Assembly: GCA_016200125.1 (NCBI GenBank)
Contig: JACQFK010000460.1
Location: 1-19,593 of the forward strand
Direction: 5' to 3'
Length of the DNA stretch: 19,593 nt
Source of the DNA: Planctomycetota bacterium
GTDB taxonomy: Bacteria > Planctomycetota > MHYJ01 > JACPRB01
Position numbers and translations under genes: made by a program. The notes below the pieces were generated by a model. The model was not told the DNA's origin, made no database searches, and saw nothing but the letters and a program-made list of their open reading frames with translations. The first letter of the stretch is position 1; every line of letters begins with the position of its first letter. Below are positions 1 to 6,764 of the stretch, in pieces.

Positions 1-501
1 GTGCGGGAGGCGCTGCAGAAGGCGGTGAGCTGGATATCCGACCAGCCGGGCCTGCCCGAGAAGAAGGGGGTCGCGGCGCTCGCGGCGCCGGCGATCATGC
101 TCGCGAAGGAGCTGCTGATCGAGGTCGACCTGGCGACGATCAAGCTGCTCGAGAAGTCGGTCGAGGGCGCGCCCGACGCCGTCTACCTGCGGGCCCAGAT
201 GGCGCTCGATCCCTACCTGGGCCGGAGCGACCGGGTCTGCGCGGCGGCCCGCCGGGTGGCCGAGAAGGGGCCCTCCGATCCGGTCAGCGCCTACCTGGGG
301 GGCGCAGCGCTCTACGCCTGGCGCGGAGAGAGCTCGATCGAATGGCGGGCCTGGCACCAGAAGATGGATGTATATCGGAAGACGACCGAGGGCGGCGGCG
401 CCTGGCAGCCGCGCGGCCGCAAAGAGGAGGAGCGCGCCGGCATCACGGCGTTCCGGACCCTCGCCCTGGAGGAGAGCAACCTCGCGGTTCAGAAGCGCTG
501 A
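1..501 (+). CDS. Unrecognised protein, probably 5'-truncated by the window edge
   Basis: The frame is open from the first base to a TGA at 499-501 and gives 166 residues. The GTG at base 1 may be the true start or simply an internal codon, since nothing upstream can be read. The protein is largely helical and rich in Ala, Glu and Arg, with no signal peptide or membrane segment. The stretch from about residue 55 to 110 (VYLRAQMALDPYLG, then PVSAYLGGAALYAWRG) has the spacing of tetratricopeptide-like helix pairs, but I cannot assign a family. Third positions are strongly G/C, as expected for a real gene here. A strong intrinsic terminator follows 18 bases after the stop, so this is the last gene of its transcript. 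Confidence 0.6.
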   Translation: MREALQKAVSWISDQPGLPEKKGVAALAAPAIMLAKELLIEVDLATIKLLEKSVEGAPDAVYLRAQMALDPYLGRSDRVCAAARRVAEKGPSDPVSAYLGGAALYAWRGESSIEWRAWHQKMDVYRKTTEGGGAWQPRGRKEEERAGITAFRTLALEESNLAVQKR

Positions 502-519
502 AGTCGAAGCGCACTCAGG

Positions 520-562
520 AAGCGCCGGACCGGGTCCATCCCGATCCGGCGCTTTTGCTTTT
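520..562 (+). terminator. Intrinsic terminator after the first gene
   Basis: The arms AAGCGCCGGA (520-529) and TCCGGCGCTT (545-554) are perfectly complementary. After one mismatch the stem continues with CGGG (531-534) and CCCG (540-543) around a five-base loop. The stem is followed by a broken T tract (TTTTGCTTTT, 553-562). This ends the upstream transcript and separates it from the sigma factor gene. Confidence 0.9.
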
Positions 563-572
563 GGGCGCAATA

Positions 573-600
573 GGAATCCGGGACGCGTGTCCTCTCAGAC
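573..600 (+). promoter_or_regulatory. Possible ECF-type promoter for the sigma/anti-sigma pair
   Basis: GGAATCC at 573-579 resembles the GGAAC-type -35 of ECF sigma factors and is followed after 15 bases by TCAGAC (595-600), loosely like the ECF -10. ECF operons are often autoregulated, so this position just upstream of 630 makes sense. The match is weak and could be chance. A seven-codon frame starting at ATG 604 (MKEMCPG, stop at 625-627) lies in the leader and carries the only AAGGAG-like sequence there. Confidence 0.25.
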
Positions 601-629
601 GAATATGAAGGAGATGTGTCCCGGTTAGA

Positions 630-1250
630 GTGGGCAGCCAGGTTCAGACGGTCTTGACCGTTCCCATGCAGGATCAGGCCGGAGAAGCGGAGCTCCTCCA
701 GAGGTGCCTCGGGGGGGACTCCGCCGCGTGGGAGGAATTCCTCGAGCGCTACCGGCCCGTCCTCGAGGGGGCCGTGCGCTTCACCTTCCTCCGCTGCGTC
801 TACCGGATCCCCCATGCAGACGTGGAGAACGTCGTGCAGGATCTCCTGGCGCGGCTCTACGAGCAGGACTGCCGCCGGCTCCGCTCCTACCAGGGGCGCT
901 GCCCCTTCGCCGCCTGGCTCAAGTCGCTCGCGGTGCGGATGACGCTGAACACGATCCGCGACGAAAAGCGGCGCGGGCGCTACGGCGGGGGCGAGATCGA
1001 GGACCTCGCGCTCCGGGCCGCGCCGGAGGGCGGGGAGCTGCCGGCCCCCGAGGAGCGGGAGGAGATCCGGCGCCTGGACGCCCTGCTCGACTCGCTCGGC
1101 CCGCTCCAGCGGACCGCGCTCAAGATGTTCTACTACGACGGCCTGAGCTACCGGCAGATCTCCCTCTCGCTGGGGATCCCGGTGCAGACGCTCGGTTCAC
1201 TGATCACCCGGGCCCGCGCCCGGCTGAAGGAGATGCTCGGAGCACGATGA
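630..1250 (+). CDS. ECF-type RNA polymerase sigma factor
   Basis: The protein has 206 residues, the usual ECF size. Region 2 covers about residues 20-120 (core-binding helix around ENVVQDLLARLYEQD, then FAAWLKSLAVRMTLNTIRD for -10 recognition). A charged linker follows, then region 4 at about 150-203 with a helix-turn-helix around SYRQISLSLGIPVQTLGSLI and the closing RARARLKEML. It would direct core polymerase to a small regulon and is presumably held by the next gene product. The start is uncertain: GTG 630 gives the longest frame, but ATG 666 (residue 13, MQDQAGEAELL) is equally plausible and neither has a well-spaced Shine-Dalgarno. A 14-base palindrome (ACGGTCTTGACCGT, 648-661) lies between the two candidates. 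The stop overlaps the anti-sigma start as ATGA, implying translational coupling. Confidence 0.9.
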   Translation: MGSQVQTVLTVPMQDQAGEAELLQRCLGGDSAAWEEFLERYRPVLEGAVRFTFLRCVYRIPHADVENVVQDLLARLYEQDCRRLRSYQGRCPFAAWLKSLAVRMTLNTIRDEKRRGRYGGGEIEDLALRAAPEGGELPAPEEREEIRRLDALLDSLGPLQRTALKMFYYDGLSYRQISLSLGIPVQTLGSLITRARARLKEMLGAR

Positions 1251-3007
1251 ACACGAAGGACTGCCCGGATCCCGAAACGCTGGCCGTGTTCGCGCAGGGC
1301 CAGGTCTCCGGCGAGGAATGGCGCAGCGTCGTCCGCCATCTTGCCGATTGCGCGATGTGCCGCCGGCAGCTGGCCCTCGTCGCTGAGCCGGTCCCGGCCG
1401 GCCTTCCCGCCTCGGAGCCGGTGGAAGTCGGCGCCTTCGCGGCCCGGACCCGGGTCTGGCAGCGCGTCGCCCAGGGCGTCGCCGCCGCCGCGCTGATCGC
1501 CGCCGCCCTCGCCTGGGCCTTCGTCCACCGCCCGCTGAAGCCGTCGGAGCCGAAGCTCGTGACGCCGGCCGTCGCGCCCTCGCGCGTCGCGGAGAAGCCG
1601 CCGGTTCCGACTCCGGCCCCTCCCGATCCGGTCCTCGCGACTCCGGAGAAGCCGGTTCCGAAGGATTCTCCCGCGCCCGATCCGAAACCCTTCCCGCCCT
1701 CGCCCGCGCCGGTCCTGACTCCGACTCCGGCGCCTGCGTCGCCCTTCCTCGCGGAACGGGCGAAGAGCGAGGTGTCGGAGGCCATCGAGATCGCCGCCGG
1801 CGACGGCACCGTATCGCGCCGCTCCGGCGACGTCGTCACGCCGCTCCCCCCGAAGGGGATGATCAACCCCTCCGATACGCTGCTGTCCCCCTCGGGCGGC
1901 TCCGTCGTGCTGGCGGACGGCTCGACGGTGCATCTCGCCGCGGAGGCGGAGCTGCGCCTCTCCTGGAGCCAGACGCTCGCCTGCACGAAGGTCGACGTCC
2001 GGAAGGGCGACGCGGTGGTCGACACGGGCCGCTCGCCCCGGCCGCTGCTCATCGCCCACGGCGCGACGGGCCTCCATCTTCGCGAGTCCGAGGGGAGACT
2101 CTGCGTGTCGGTGGACGACACGACGCTCCGGGCGACCCCGCTGACGGGCGCCTCGCAGTTCCGGACGGGCACGGGCGAGGCACGGAAGCTGGCCGCGCGG
2201 CAGTCGCTCGTCCTCCGCGAGACGGGCGATTCCCTCGAGTCGGCGGAGAAGCCCGACCTCTCGCGCTTCGTGACGCTCGATCCCGTCCGCCGCCCCCCGC
2301 CGGCCCCGCCCGCCCCCGACAAGCGGCCGCCCCTGCTCGACGTCCTGCTCACGGGCCTGGGCGCCCGGAGCTACGGCTACCGGGTGACGGGCCGCCAGGT
2401 GCGCGATGGGGTCTGGGCGCCTTCGGGCGTCTACACCGCGGCGATCGAGGAGTTCACGGCGGCGAAGCGGCTGGACGACGAGAAGGCCGTCCATCTTCGC
2501 CGCGGGGGGCGGGCCTGGGACGACCTCGGCAAGAACCCCCTCGCCGGCCGCGAGGCGCGGCTGGCGGAGATCCTCCGGACCTCGCAGGCGCCCCACCAGA
2601 TGATCCTGGATCTCCTGCCGTCGGTCCGCGGCGAAAGCGCGCCGCGGACGGACAAGGTCCGCGACCGCATCTGCCTCGTCTGGGAGCTCCCGCTCGATCC
2701 CGTCTCCGGCCGCGCTTACCTGGAGCAGATCCTGCAGGCCGCTCAGGCCGAGGGCCGGATGGACAAGCCCGACACGATCTATTGGGATTCGCTCGAAGGC
2801 TCGCTCGAGTGCGCGTCGGTGAAATTCGAGCCGAGGCTGATGCGCGTCGTCGACCGCCGCCGGGTCTCCTACTCGGTCAAGACGCTGGGCGGCTTCGACC
2901 GCCGGACCTACCACCTGGAGACCGTCTACGAGTTCTTCTCCCACGGCGTCGCAGCGCTGCCGCTCCCGGAGCCGCTGATCAAGGAGCTCAGCAGCCCCAA
3001 GAAGTGA
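1247..3007 (+). CDS. Zinc-finger anti-sigma factor with FecR-like periplasmic region
   Basis: The start ATG 1247 overlaps the sigma factor stop (ATGA), with GGAG at 1239-1242 as ribosome site; the product has 586 residues. The N-terminus is an anti-sigma zinc-binding motif, H31-x3-C35-x2-C38, with C6 a likely fourth ligand. A membrane segment follows at about 76-93 (AAAALIAAALAWAFV), then a long Pro/Ala-rich stretch (about 97-166) that probably spans the periplasm. Residues about 185-330 look FecR-like (DGTVSRRSGDVV; SVVLADGSTVHLAAEAEL; RKGDAVVD). The last 230 residues match nothing I recognise. Inference: an external signal sensed by the C-terminal half releases the sigma factor inside. The single-pass topology and gene pairing are typical; the length is well above ordinary ZAS anti-sigma factors. 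Confidence 0.8.
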   Translation: MNTKDCPDPETLAVFAQGQVSGEEWRSVVRHLADCAMCRRQLALVAEPVPAGLPASEPVEVGAFAARTRVWQRVAQGVAAAALIAAALAWAFVHRPLKPSEPKLVTPAVAPSRVAEKPPVPTPAPPDPVLATPEKPVPKDSPAPDPKPFPPSPAPVLTPTPAPASPFLAERAKSEVSEAIEIAAGDGTVSRRSGDVVTPLPPKGMINPSDTLLSPSGGSVVLADGSTVHLAAEAELRLSWSQTLACTKVDVRKGDAVVDTGRSPRPLLIAHGATGLHLRESEGRLCVSVDDTTLRATPLTGASQFRTGTGEARKLAARQSLVLRETGDSLESAEKPDLSRFVTLDPVRRPPPAPPAPDKRPPLLDVLLTGLGARSYGYRVTGRQVRDGVWAPSGVYTAAIEEFTAAKRLDDEKAVHLRRGGRAWDDLGKNPLAGREARLAEILRTSQAPHQMILDLLPSVRGESAPRTDKVRDRICLVWELPLDPVSGRAYLEQILQAAQAEGRMDKPDTIYWDSLEGSLECASVKFEPRLMRVVDRRRVSYSVKTLGGFDRRTYHLETVYEFFSHGVAALPLPEPLIKELSSPKK

Positions 3008-3013
3008 TGCCGA

Positions 3014-3028
3014 TCCAACGTCGTTGGA
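3014..3028. other. 15-base palindrome between convergent genes
   Basis: TCCAACG (3014-3020), T, CGTTGGA (3022-3028) forms a perfect dyad in the 31-base gap between the anti-sigma stop and the prfB stop. There is no T tract on either strand, so it is not a standard intrinsic terminator. It may be a weak bidirectional terminator, a protein site, or nothing. Confidence 0.3.
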
Positions 3029-3038
3029 ATGGTAGCAG

Positions 3039-4143
3039 TTAGTACTTCCGCCCCTTCCACTTCAGGAACGCCTCGATGAAGGGGTCGATGGCGCCGTCGA
3101 GCACGGCCTGGATGTTGCCCGTCTGCTGGCCGGTCCGCTCGTCCTTCACGAGCGTGTAGGGCTGCATCGTGTAGGAGCGGTCCTGCCGCGAGAAGGAGAT
3201 CTCGCCCTTCTCGCCGTACATCTTGGCGTACTCCGCGTCGCGCTTCGCCTCCTCGAGCTGGTGGAGCTTCGAGGCCAGCGCCCGCATGGCCGACTTGCGG
3301 TTCATGATCTGCGAGCGCTGGTTCTGGCACTGGACGACGACGCCCGTGGGCATATGGGTGATCCGGACGGCGCTCTGGGTCTTGTTCACGTGCTGGCCGC
3401 CCGGACCGCCCGCGGAGTAGGTGTCGATGCGGAGGTCGGCCTCGTTGATCTCGACGTCGACGTCCTCGTACTGGGGCACGACGTCCACCGAGGCGAAGCT
3501 CGTCTGGCGCCGGTGGTTGGCGTCGAAGGGCGAGTTGCGGATCAGGCGGTGGACGCCGATCTCGCTCTTCAGGTAGCCGAAGGCGAAGCCCCCCTTCACG
3601 TCGATGACCGCGCGCCGGATCCCGGCCTCCTCGCCGTCGAGCCGGTCGATCACCTCCGCCTGGTAGCCGTTCTTCGAGAGCCACCTCAGGTACATGCGCT
3701 CGAGGATCTGGGCCCAGTCCTGGGCGTCCACGCCGCCGGCGCCCGGGTGGATCGAGACGAAGACGTCGCGGGTATCGTTGGGTCCGGTAAAGAGGGCCTG
3801 GACCTCGACGGCCTCGACTTTCCGCTGGAACTCCGGGATCTTGGCGGCGGCCTCCTGGATGTGCGCGGCGTCCTTGGCGTCGTCGGACATGTCGAGCAGG
3901 CCGAGCTCGTCCTCGAGCTCCGTGTGAAGGCCGCGGTAGGACTCGACGGTGGACTTGACCGACTTGAGCTCGGCGACGATCTTCTGGGCGGCCTCCTGGT
4001 TGTTCCAGAAGTCCGCCCCGCCCATCAGGGTCTCGATCTCCTTGAAGCGGGCGCCTTTCTTATCGATCTCAAAGAGAGTCCCGGAGGGACTCGAGGCGGA
4101 CGAGGAGCTGGCGGATCTGGCCGGCAACTTCGTTCTTCGTCAT
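3039..4143 (-). CDS. prfB: Peptide chain release factor 2, with programmed +1 frameshift
   Basis: RF2 releases the finished peptide at UGA and UAA codons. Translation starts at ATG 4143 and reads 24 codons (MTKNEVAGQIRQLL...) to an in-frame TGA at 4071-4069. The rest is in the +1 frame from GAG 4070 to the TAA at 3041-3039. Joining the frames (4143-4072 and 4070-3039) gives 367 residues, close to the 365 of E. coli RF2. The RF2 tripeptide SPF (about residues 204-206) and the catalytic GGQ in GGPGGQHVNK (about 248-250) are both present, almost at the E. coli positions. The frameshift makes RF2 synthesis self-limiting: when RF2 is scarce, the ribosome stalls at UGA and slips. It lies six bases downstream of the preceding minus-strand gene, so the two are probably co-transcribed. 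A start at ATG 4127 in the +1 frame would give a foreign N-terminus and is rejected. Confidence 0.96.
4069..4092 (-). promoter_or_regulatory. prfB: prfB programmed frameshift site with upstream hairpin
   Basis: On the minus strand the site reads TCT-CTT-TGA, with CTT at 4074-4072 and the stop at 4071-4069. The slippery CTT-T is identical to the classic prfB site. The usual internal Shine-Dalgarno (AGGGGG) is replaced by CGGGAC. That sequence is part of a perfect 7-bp hairpin, GAGTCCC / GGGACTC (4092-4086 and 4082-4076) with a TCC loop, ending one base before the slippery codon. Confidence 0.9.
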
Positions 4144-4149
4144 GGTCGT

Positions 4150-4935
4150 TTAGCCCTTTCGAAGGATCTCGACCGCGAGGAGGACCAGCAGCAGCAGGGT
4201 CACTCCTCCGGCGAGGATGCTGGGCATGGTAAGGAAAGTCTCCCGCCCTGTCTCCTTCTTTTTTGGGGGGGGCCGGGCGGGCGGCGGCACGGGGCGGCGG
4301 GAGGTCTCGTCGATGATGCGGACGCGCGGCTCGTCGGTCCCCCGGCGCGCGTCGGCCATCTCCGCCAGGAGCTCGCGCGTGAGCGGCGTGTTCGCGGCCG
4401 TCAGGAACGCGGCGACGCGCTGCTGCTCCTCCTCCGGGCGGCCGGGCAGTTTTTCGACCATCGTCCGGAGAATGTCGGGGATCCGGGAATCCTCCGCCTC
4501 CAGGAGCACTTTCGCGGCGTGGAGCCGGTCGCCGACCGCCGAGCCCTCGTCGGAGGCGATCATGAGCAGCCCCGCGCGCCAGCTCATGGCGTCGTCGAGG
4601 TGGAGGAGCGCCTCGGCGAGCTCGATGCGGCCGGACGCGGAGGTGGCGGCGTCGCGAAAGGCGGACTGGAGGGGGACGAGCGCGTCGGGGCGGCCGACGA
4701 GGGCGTCGATGAACGCGGGGGCGGCGGCTGAGGCCATGCCGTCGCGGAGGTCCTCGGCCAGGCGGCGGGCGATGGGGTTGGTGGCCCGGGCGCCGAGGGC
4801 GAGCAGCTGGGAGGAGAGGAGCGTGAGGGCCCGGTCGACTTCGGCGGCGGCCTCGAACTGGCGGAGGGCTTCGTCGATCTGGGTCTGGAGGGGATCCTGG
4901 AGAAGGAGACAGAGGGCCGCGACGGTCCCGCTCAT
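4150..4935 (-). CDS. Unrecognised envelope protein with C-terminal membrane anchor
   Basis: The protein has 261 residues from ATG 4935. A short hydrophobic N-terminus (MSGTVAALCLLLQ) looks like a small signal peptide. The middle (about 20-190) is Ala/Leu-rich and helical, with HEAT-like pairs (ALTLLSSQLLALG, LHAAKVLLEAEDSRIPDIL). A basic, proline-rich linker (about 213-228) precedes a C-terminal membrane helix (about 238-258, ILAGGVTLLLLVLLAVEIL) and a short RKG tail. Most of the chain is therefore probably outside the cytoplasm and held at the membrane. I recognise no family. The frame can be extended upstream to 5187, but that part reads antisense to the divergent gene and has no protein-like character. 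The gene shares its transcript with prfB, six bases downstream. Confidence 0.65.
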   Translation of the reverse strand: MSGTVAALCLLLQDPLQTQIDEALRQFEAAAEVDRALTLLSSQLLALGARATNPIARRLAEDLRDGMASAAAPAFIDALVGRPDALVPLQSAFRDAATSASGRIELAEALLHLDDAMSWRAGLLMIASDEGSAVGDRLHAAKVLLEAEDSRIPDILRTMVEKLPGRPEEEQQRVAAFLTAANTPLTRELLAEMADARRGTDEPRVRIIDETSRRPVPPPARPPPKKKETGRETFLTMPSILAGGVTLLLLVLLAVEILRKG

Positions 4936-4941
4936 AACGAA

Positions 4942-4970
4942 ATTTAAACCCCCGGATTCCGCAAAAGCAA
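4942..4970 (-). promoter_or_regulatory. Candidate promoter for the envelope protein-prfB unit
   Basis: On the minus strand TTGCTT (4970-4965) is followed after exactly 17 bases by TTAAAT (4947-4942). The -10 ends six bases before ATG 4935, which would put the transcription start on the start codon (leaderless). The -35 matches consensus at three positions and the -10 at four. An AT-rich pocket in a G/C-rich surrounding supports it. There is no well-spaced Shine-Dalgarno. Confidence 0.45.
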
Positions 4971-5051
4971 CGCACATTATCGGAACCCGGCCCGCGGAGG
5001 CGGCGTCGAAGGGCAGTGTTCGAGCGGGGTCTCCTTTTGCTTGGGGGACGT

Positions 5052-5468
5052 ATGAAGCAGGCCCTGTTCGTGATCTCAGGCGTGGCGATCGGACTCCTGG
5101 CGGCGCTCGTCGCGGTGGCGTCGACCAAGACGGAGTTCCTCCCGCGGGCGGAAGCCCAGGCGGGCCCCGGAGGCGGGAACGGAGCAAGCGGCTCGCCGAT
5201 CCTGGCGACCGGAGGCAGCACGCAGAACCAGAACGATCTGTGCTGGGTGCTGACCAAGGTGAAGCCGGTCAAAGGGCCCGAGCGGTCTGTTCTGGTCCTG
5301 TACAAAGCTGAAGACCAGGGCAAGCACTTCAATCTGAAGGATGTCCGGTTCATCGACGCGGACATCCGGGTCGTCGAACTGGACGCCAAGAGGCACGATC
5401 CCAGCGTCGCGACGATCATGAAGTCCCTCCCTCCCGAGGAGGTGGAAGCCCTCCGGCCCCCCCGATAG
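5052..5468 (+). CDS. Small signal-anchored protein A (unrecognised family)
   Basis: The protein has 138 residues from ATG 5052, with GGGGGA (5043-5048) as a well-placed ribosome site; the frame extends to a GTG at 5016, but that start lacks one. A single hydrophobic helix (about 5-24, LFVISGVAIGLLAALVAVAS) acts as an uncleaved anchor or signal peptide. It is followed by a Gly-rich linker and a small globular part from about residue 54. That part (GGSTQNQNDLCWVLTK ... LKDVRFIDADIRVVEL ... IMKSL) aligns by eye with the same part of the gene at 6305, so the two look like paralogues. No enzyme motif is visible. It is the first gene of a plus-strand run, divergent from the prfB unit. Confidence 0.75.
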   Translation: MKQALFVISGVAIGLLAALVAVASTKTEFLPRAEAQAGPGGGNGASGSPILATGGSTQNQNDLCWVLTKVKPVKGPERSVLVLYKAEDQGKHFNLKDVRFIDADIRVVELDAKRHDPSVATIMKSLPPEEVEALRPPR

Positions 5469-5479
5469 GTCATGATTCA

Positions 5480-5521
5480 TTGATCCTCCCGGCCCCTCCG
5501 CCTTAGGATGGGGCCGGGAGG
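5480..5521 (+). promoter_or_regulatory. Inverted repeat overlapping a possible promoter and ribosome site
   Basis: CCTCCCGGCCCC (5485-5496) and GGGGCCGGGAGG (5510-5521) are perfect 12-bp arms around a 13-base loop. TTGATC (5480-5485) and TAGGAT (5504-5509), 18 bases apart, could be -35 and -10. The right arm contains the GGGAGG ribosome site of the next gene. It may therefore be a terminator-like hairpin for the upstream gene, an operator, or a fold that hides the ribosome site. No T tract follows. Confidence 0.45.
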
Positions 5522-5529
5522 ACGTTTCC

Positions 5530-6180
5530 ATGATCAGACTGACCGCGTTCAGCCTCGCGCTGCTCTGCGCCCAGGAGCTCCCGGTGCTCGTCACCGAGGA
5601 CTTCGAGAAGGGCGCCGACCGCTGGGAGTTCAGCGACCCCGAGGCCTGGAAGGTCGCCGAGACCGACAAGGGCAAGTCGCTCAGCCTCTTCAAGAAGACC
5701 ACCCCCAAGACGCCCCACCGCAGCCCCTTCGGCATCGCGCTCCTGAAGGACGTCGTGGTCGGCGACTTCGTCCTCGAGGCGGATTTCCAGAGCACCGTGA
5801 AGGACTACGACCACCGGGACCTCTGCCTCTTTTTCGGGTACCAGGACAACGACCACTTCTACTACTCCCACCTGGGGAAGCGGACGGACAAGAACGCCAA
5901 CCAGATCTTCATCGTGAACGGCGCCGACCGGACGATGATCTCGACCAAGACGACCCCGGGTACGAACTGGACCGACGAGTGGACGCACGTCAAGGTCGTC
6001 CGAAAAACGGCGGATGGAAGCATCGAGGTCTACTGGGACGACATGAAGACCCCCGTCCAGACCGCGACGAGCAAGGTCTTCCTCAAGGGAAGGGTGGGCG
6101 TGGGCTCCTTCGACGACCTGGGCAATTTCGACAACGTCGTGCTGCGGGGGGTCCGGGAGACCCCCGAGGAAAAGAAGTAG
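5530..6180 (+). CDS. Secreted DUF1080 / laminin-G-like protein
   Basis: The product has 216 residues with a short signal peptide (MIRLTAFSLALLCAQ). The rest is one concanavalin-like beta-sandwich domain (about 20-208), seen in the succession EDFEKGADRWEF, VGDFVLEADFQS, RDLCLFFGYQDNDHFYYSHL, DEWTHVKVVRK, GSIEVYWDD and GRVGVGSFDDLGNFDNVVL. This is the pattern of DUF1080 (3-keto-disaccharide hydrolase) and related LamG-type domains, which are very numerous in planctomycetes and usually bind or cleave sugars outside the cytoplasm. I see no residue set that decides between an enzyme and a binding protein. GGGAGG at 5515-5520 serves as ribosome site. It lies between the two small anchored proteins at 5052 and 6305 on the same strand. 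Confidence 0.75.
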   Translation: MIRLTAFSLALLCAQELPVLVTEDFEKGADRWEFSDPEAWKVAETDKGKSLSLFKKTTPKTPHRSPFGIALLKDVVVGDFVLEADFQSTVKDYDHRDLCLFFGYQDNDHFYYSHLGKRTDKNANQIFIVNGADRTMISTKTTPGTNWTDEWTHVKVVRKTADGSIEVYWDDMKTPVQTATSKVFLKGRVGVGSFDDLGNFDNVVLRGVRETPEEKK

Positions 6181-6186
6181 ATTGTT

Positions 6187-6209
6187 GCCGGGATTTTCCG
6201 CCTCCCGGC
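6187..6209 (+). other. Hairpin after the DUF1080-like gene
   Basis: GCCGGGA (6187-6193) and TCCCGGC (6203-6209) form a perfect 7-bp stem with a nine-base loop, seven bases after the stop codon. There is no T tract after the stem, so it is at best a weak or Rho-assisted transcript end. The rest of the 124-base gap holds only the promoter-like dyad listed next. Confidence 0.4.
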
Positions 6210-6237
6210 GTCTAGGGTTGAAGAGCGGTGAATTCGC

Positions 6238-6267
6238 TTGACACCCTTCGCGGAAGCGGTGTCAAAT
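6238..6267 (+). promoter_or_regulatory. Candidate promoter embedded in an inverted repeat
   Basis: TTGACA (6238-6243) is a perfect -35, followed after 18 bases by TCAAAT (6262-6267), a 4/6 -10. The start would fall near 6274, leaving a leader of about 30 bases with GGAGG (6292-6296) before ATG 6305. The same bases form TTGACACC (6238-6245) / GGTGTCAA (6258-6265), a perfect 8-bp dyad, with CTTC/GAAG nested inside. The dyad spans -35 to -10, where a repressor would bind. Confidence 0.45.
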
Positions 6268-6304
6268 GAGGGTCTCAGAGAGACTCTCTACGGAGGCGCT
6301 GACG

Positions 6305-6724
6305 ATGCACAGCAGGTGGACCTACGCCGCGACGGGCGTGATGGCGGGGATCATCGGAGTTCTCCTCACCGTCGTCATCAGCCAGAACCGCGAGACGCAG
6401 GCTTGGGCCGCCCCGATGTCGATGCAGGCGGCGACTGAAGGGCTCCAGATGTACACCGGCGGCTCCCAGACCCAGACCCAGGACATCGTCTGGATCATCT
6501 ACAAGCGGGCCGCGCAGTCCAAGGGCGACGAGAAGGGCATCCTCTCCAAGTCGGAGCGGATCAGCCTCTGCTGCTACCAGGTGGCCAACGGCGCGCGCAC
6601 CATCAAGCTCGTGGCCGTGCGGGACATCTCCTTCGATATGGACGTGATCGAGTACGGCAACGAGAAGCCCCACGTGAAGGACATCATCGAAGAGCTCAAG
6701 AAGAACGAGAAGAAGGACAAATAG
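6305..6724 (+). CDS. Small signal-anchored protein B, paralogue of the 5052 gene
   Basis: The protein has 139 residues. ATG 6305 has a good GGAGG eight bases upstream, whereas the in-frame ATG at 6266 lacks one and would add 13 non-hydrophobic residues. One membrane helix (about 9-25, ATGVMAGIIGVLLTVVI) is followed by a linker and a domain from about residue 52: GGSQTQTQDIVWIIYK, ISLCCYQV, IKLVAVRDISFDMDVIEY, VKDIIEELKK. The order and spacing match the 5052 product (GGSTQNQNDLCWVLTK, LKDVRFIDADIRVVEL, VATIMKSL), so an old duplication is likely. The last 12 residues are strongly Lys-rich. It probably starts a transcript that includes the HTH-membrane protein 40 bases downstream. Confidence 0.75.
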   Translation: MHSRWTYAATGVMAGIIGVLLTVVISQNRETQAWAAPMSMQAATEGLQMYTGGSQTQTQDIVWIIYKRAAQSKGDEKGILSKSERISLCCYQVANGARTIKLVAVRDISFDMDVIEYGNEKPHVKDIIEELKKNEKKDK

Positions 6725-6764
6725 GCCCGGAGCTATTTCAGGTCGTCATTCGGAGGCGCAAGCG

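Noticed and set aside
4072..4127. Reading prfB as a plain gene starting at ATG 4127
   Set aside because: The first 19 residues of that frame are Ser/Ala/Pro-rich noise, while the zero frame from 4143 ends exactly at CTT-TGA, the known frameshift site.
4025..5473. 482-codon minus-strand frame spanning the envelope protein gene and part of prfB
   Set aside because: Shadow frame, Arg/Pro-rich beyond residue 180, and it crosses two real genes in a different frame.
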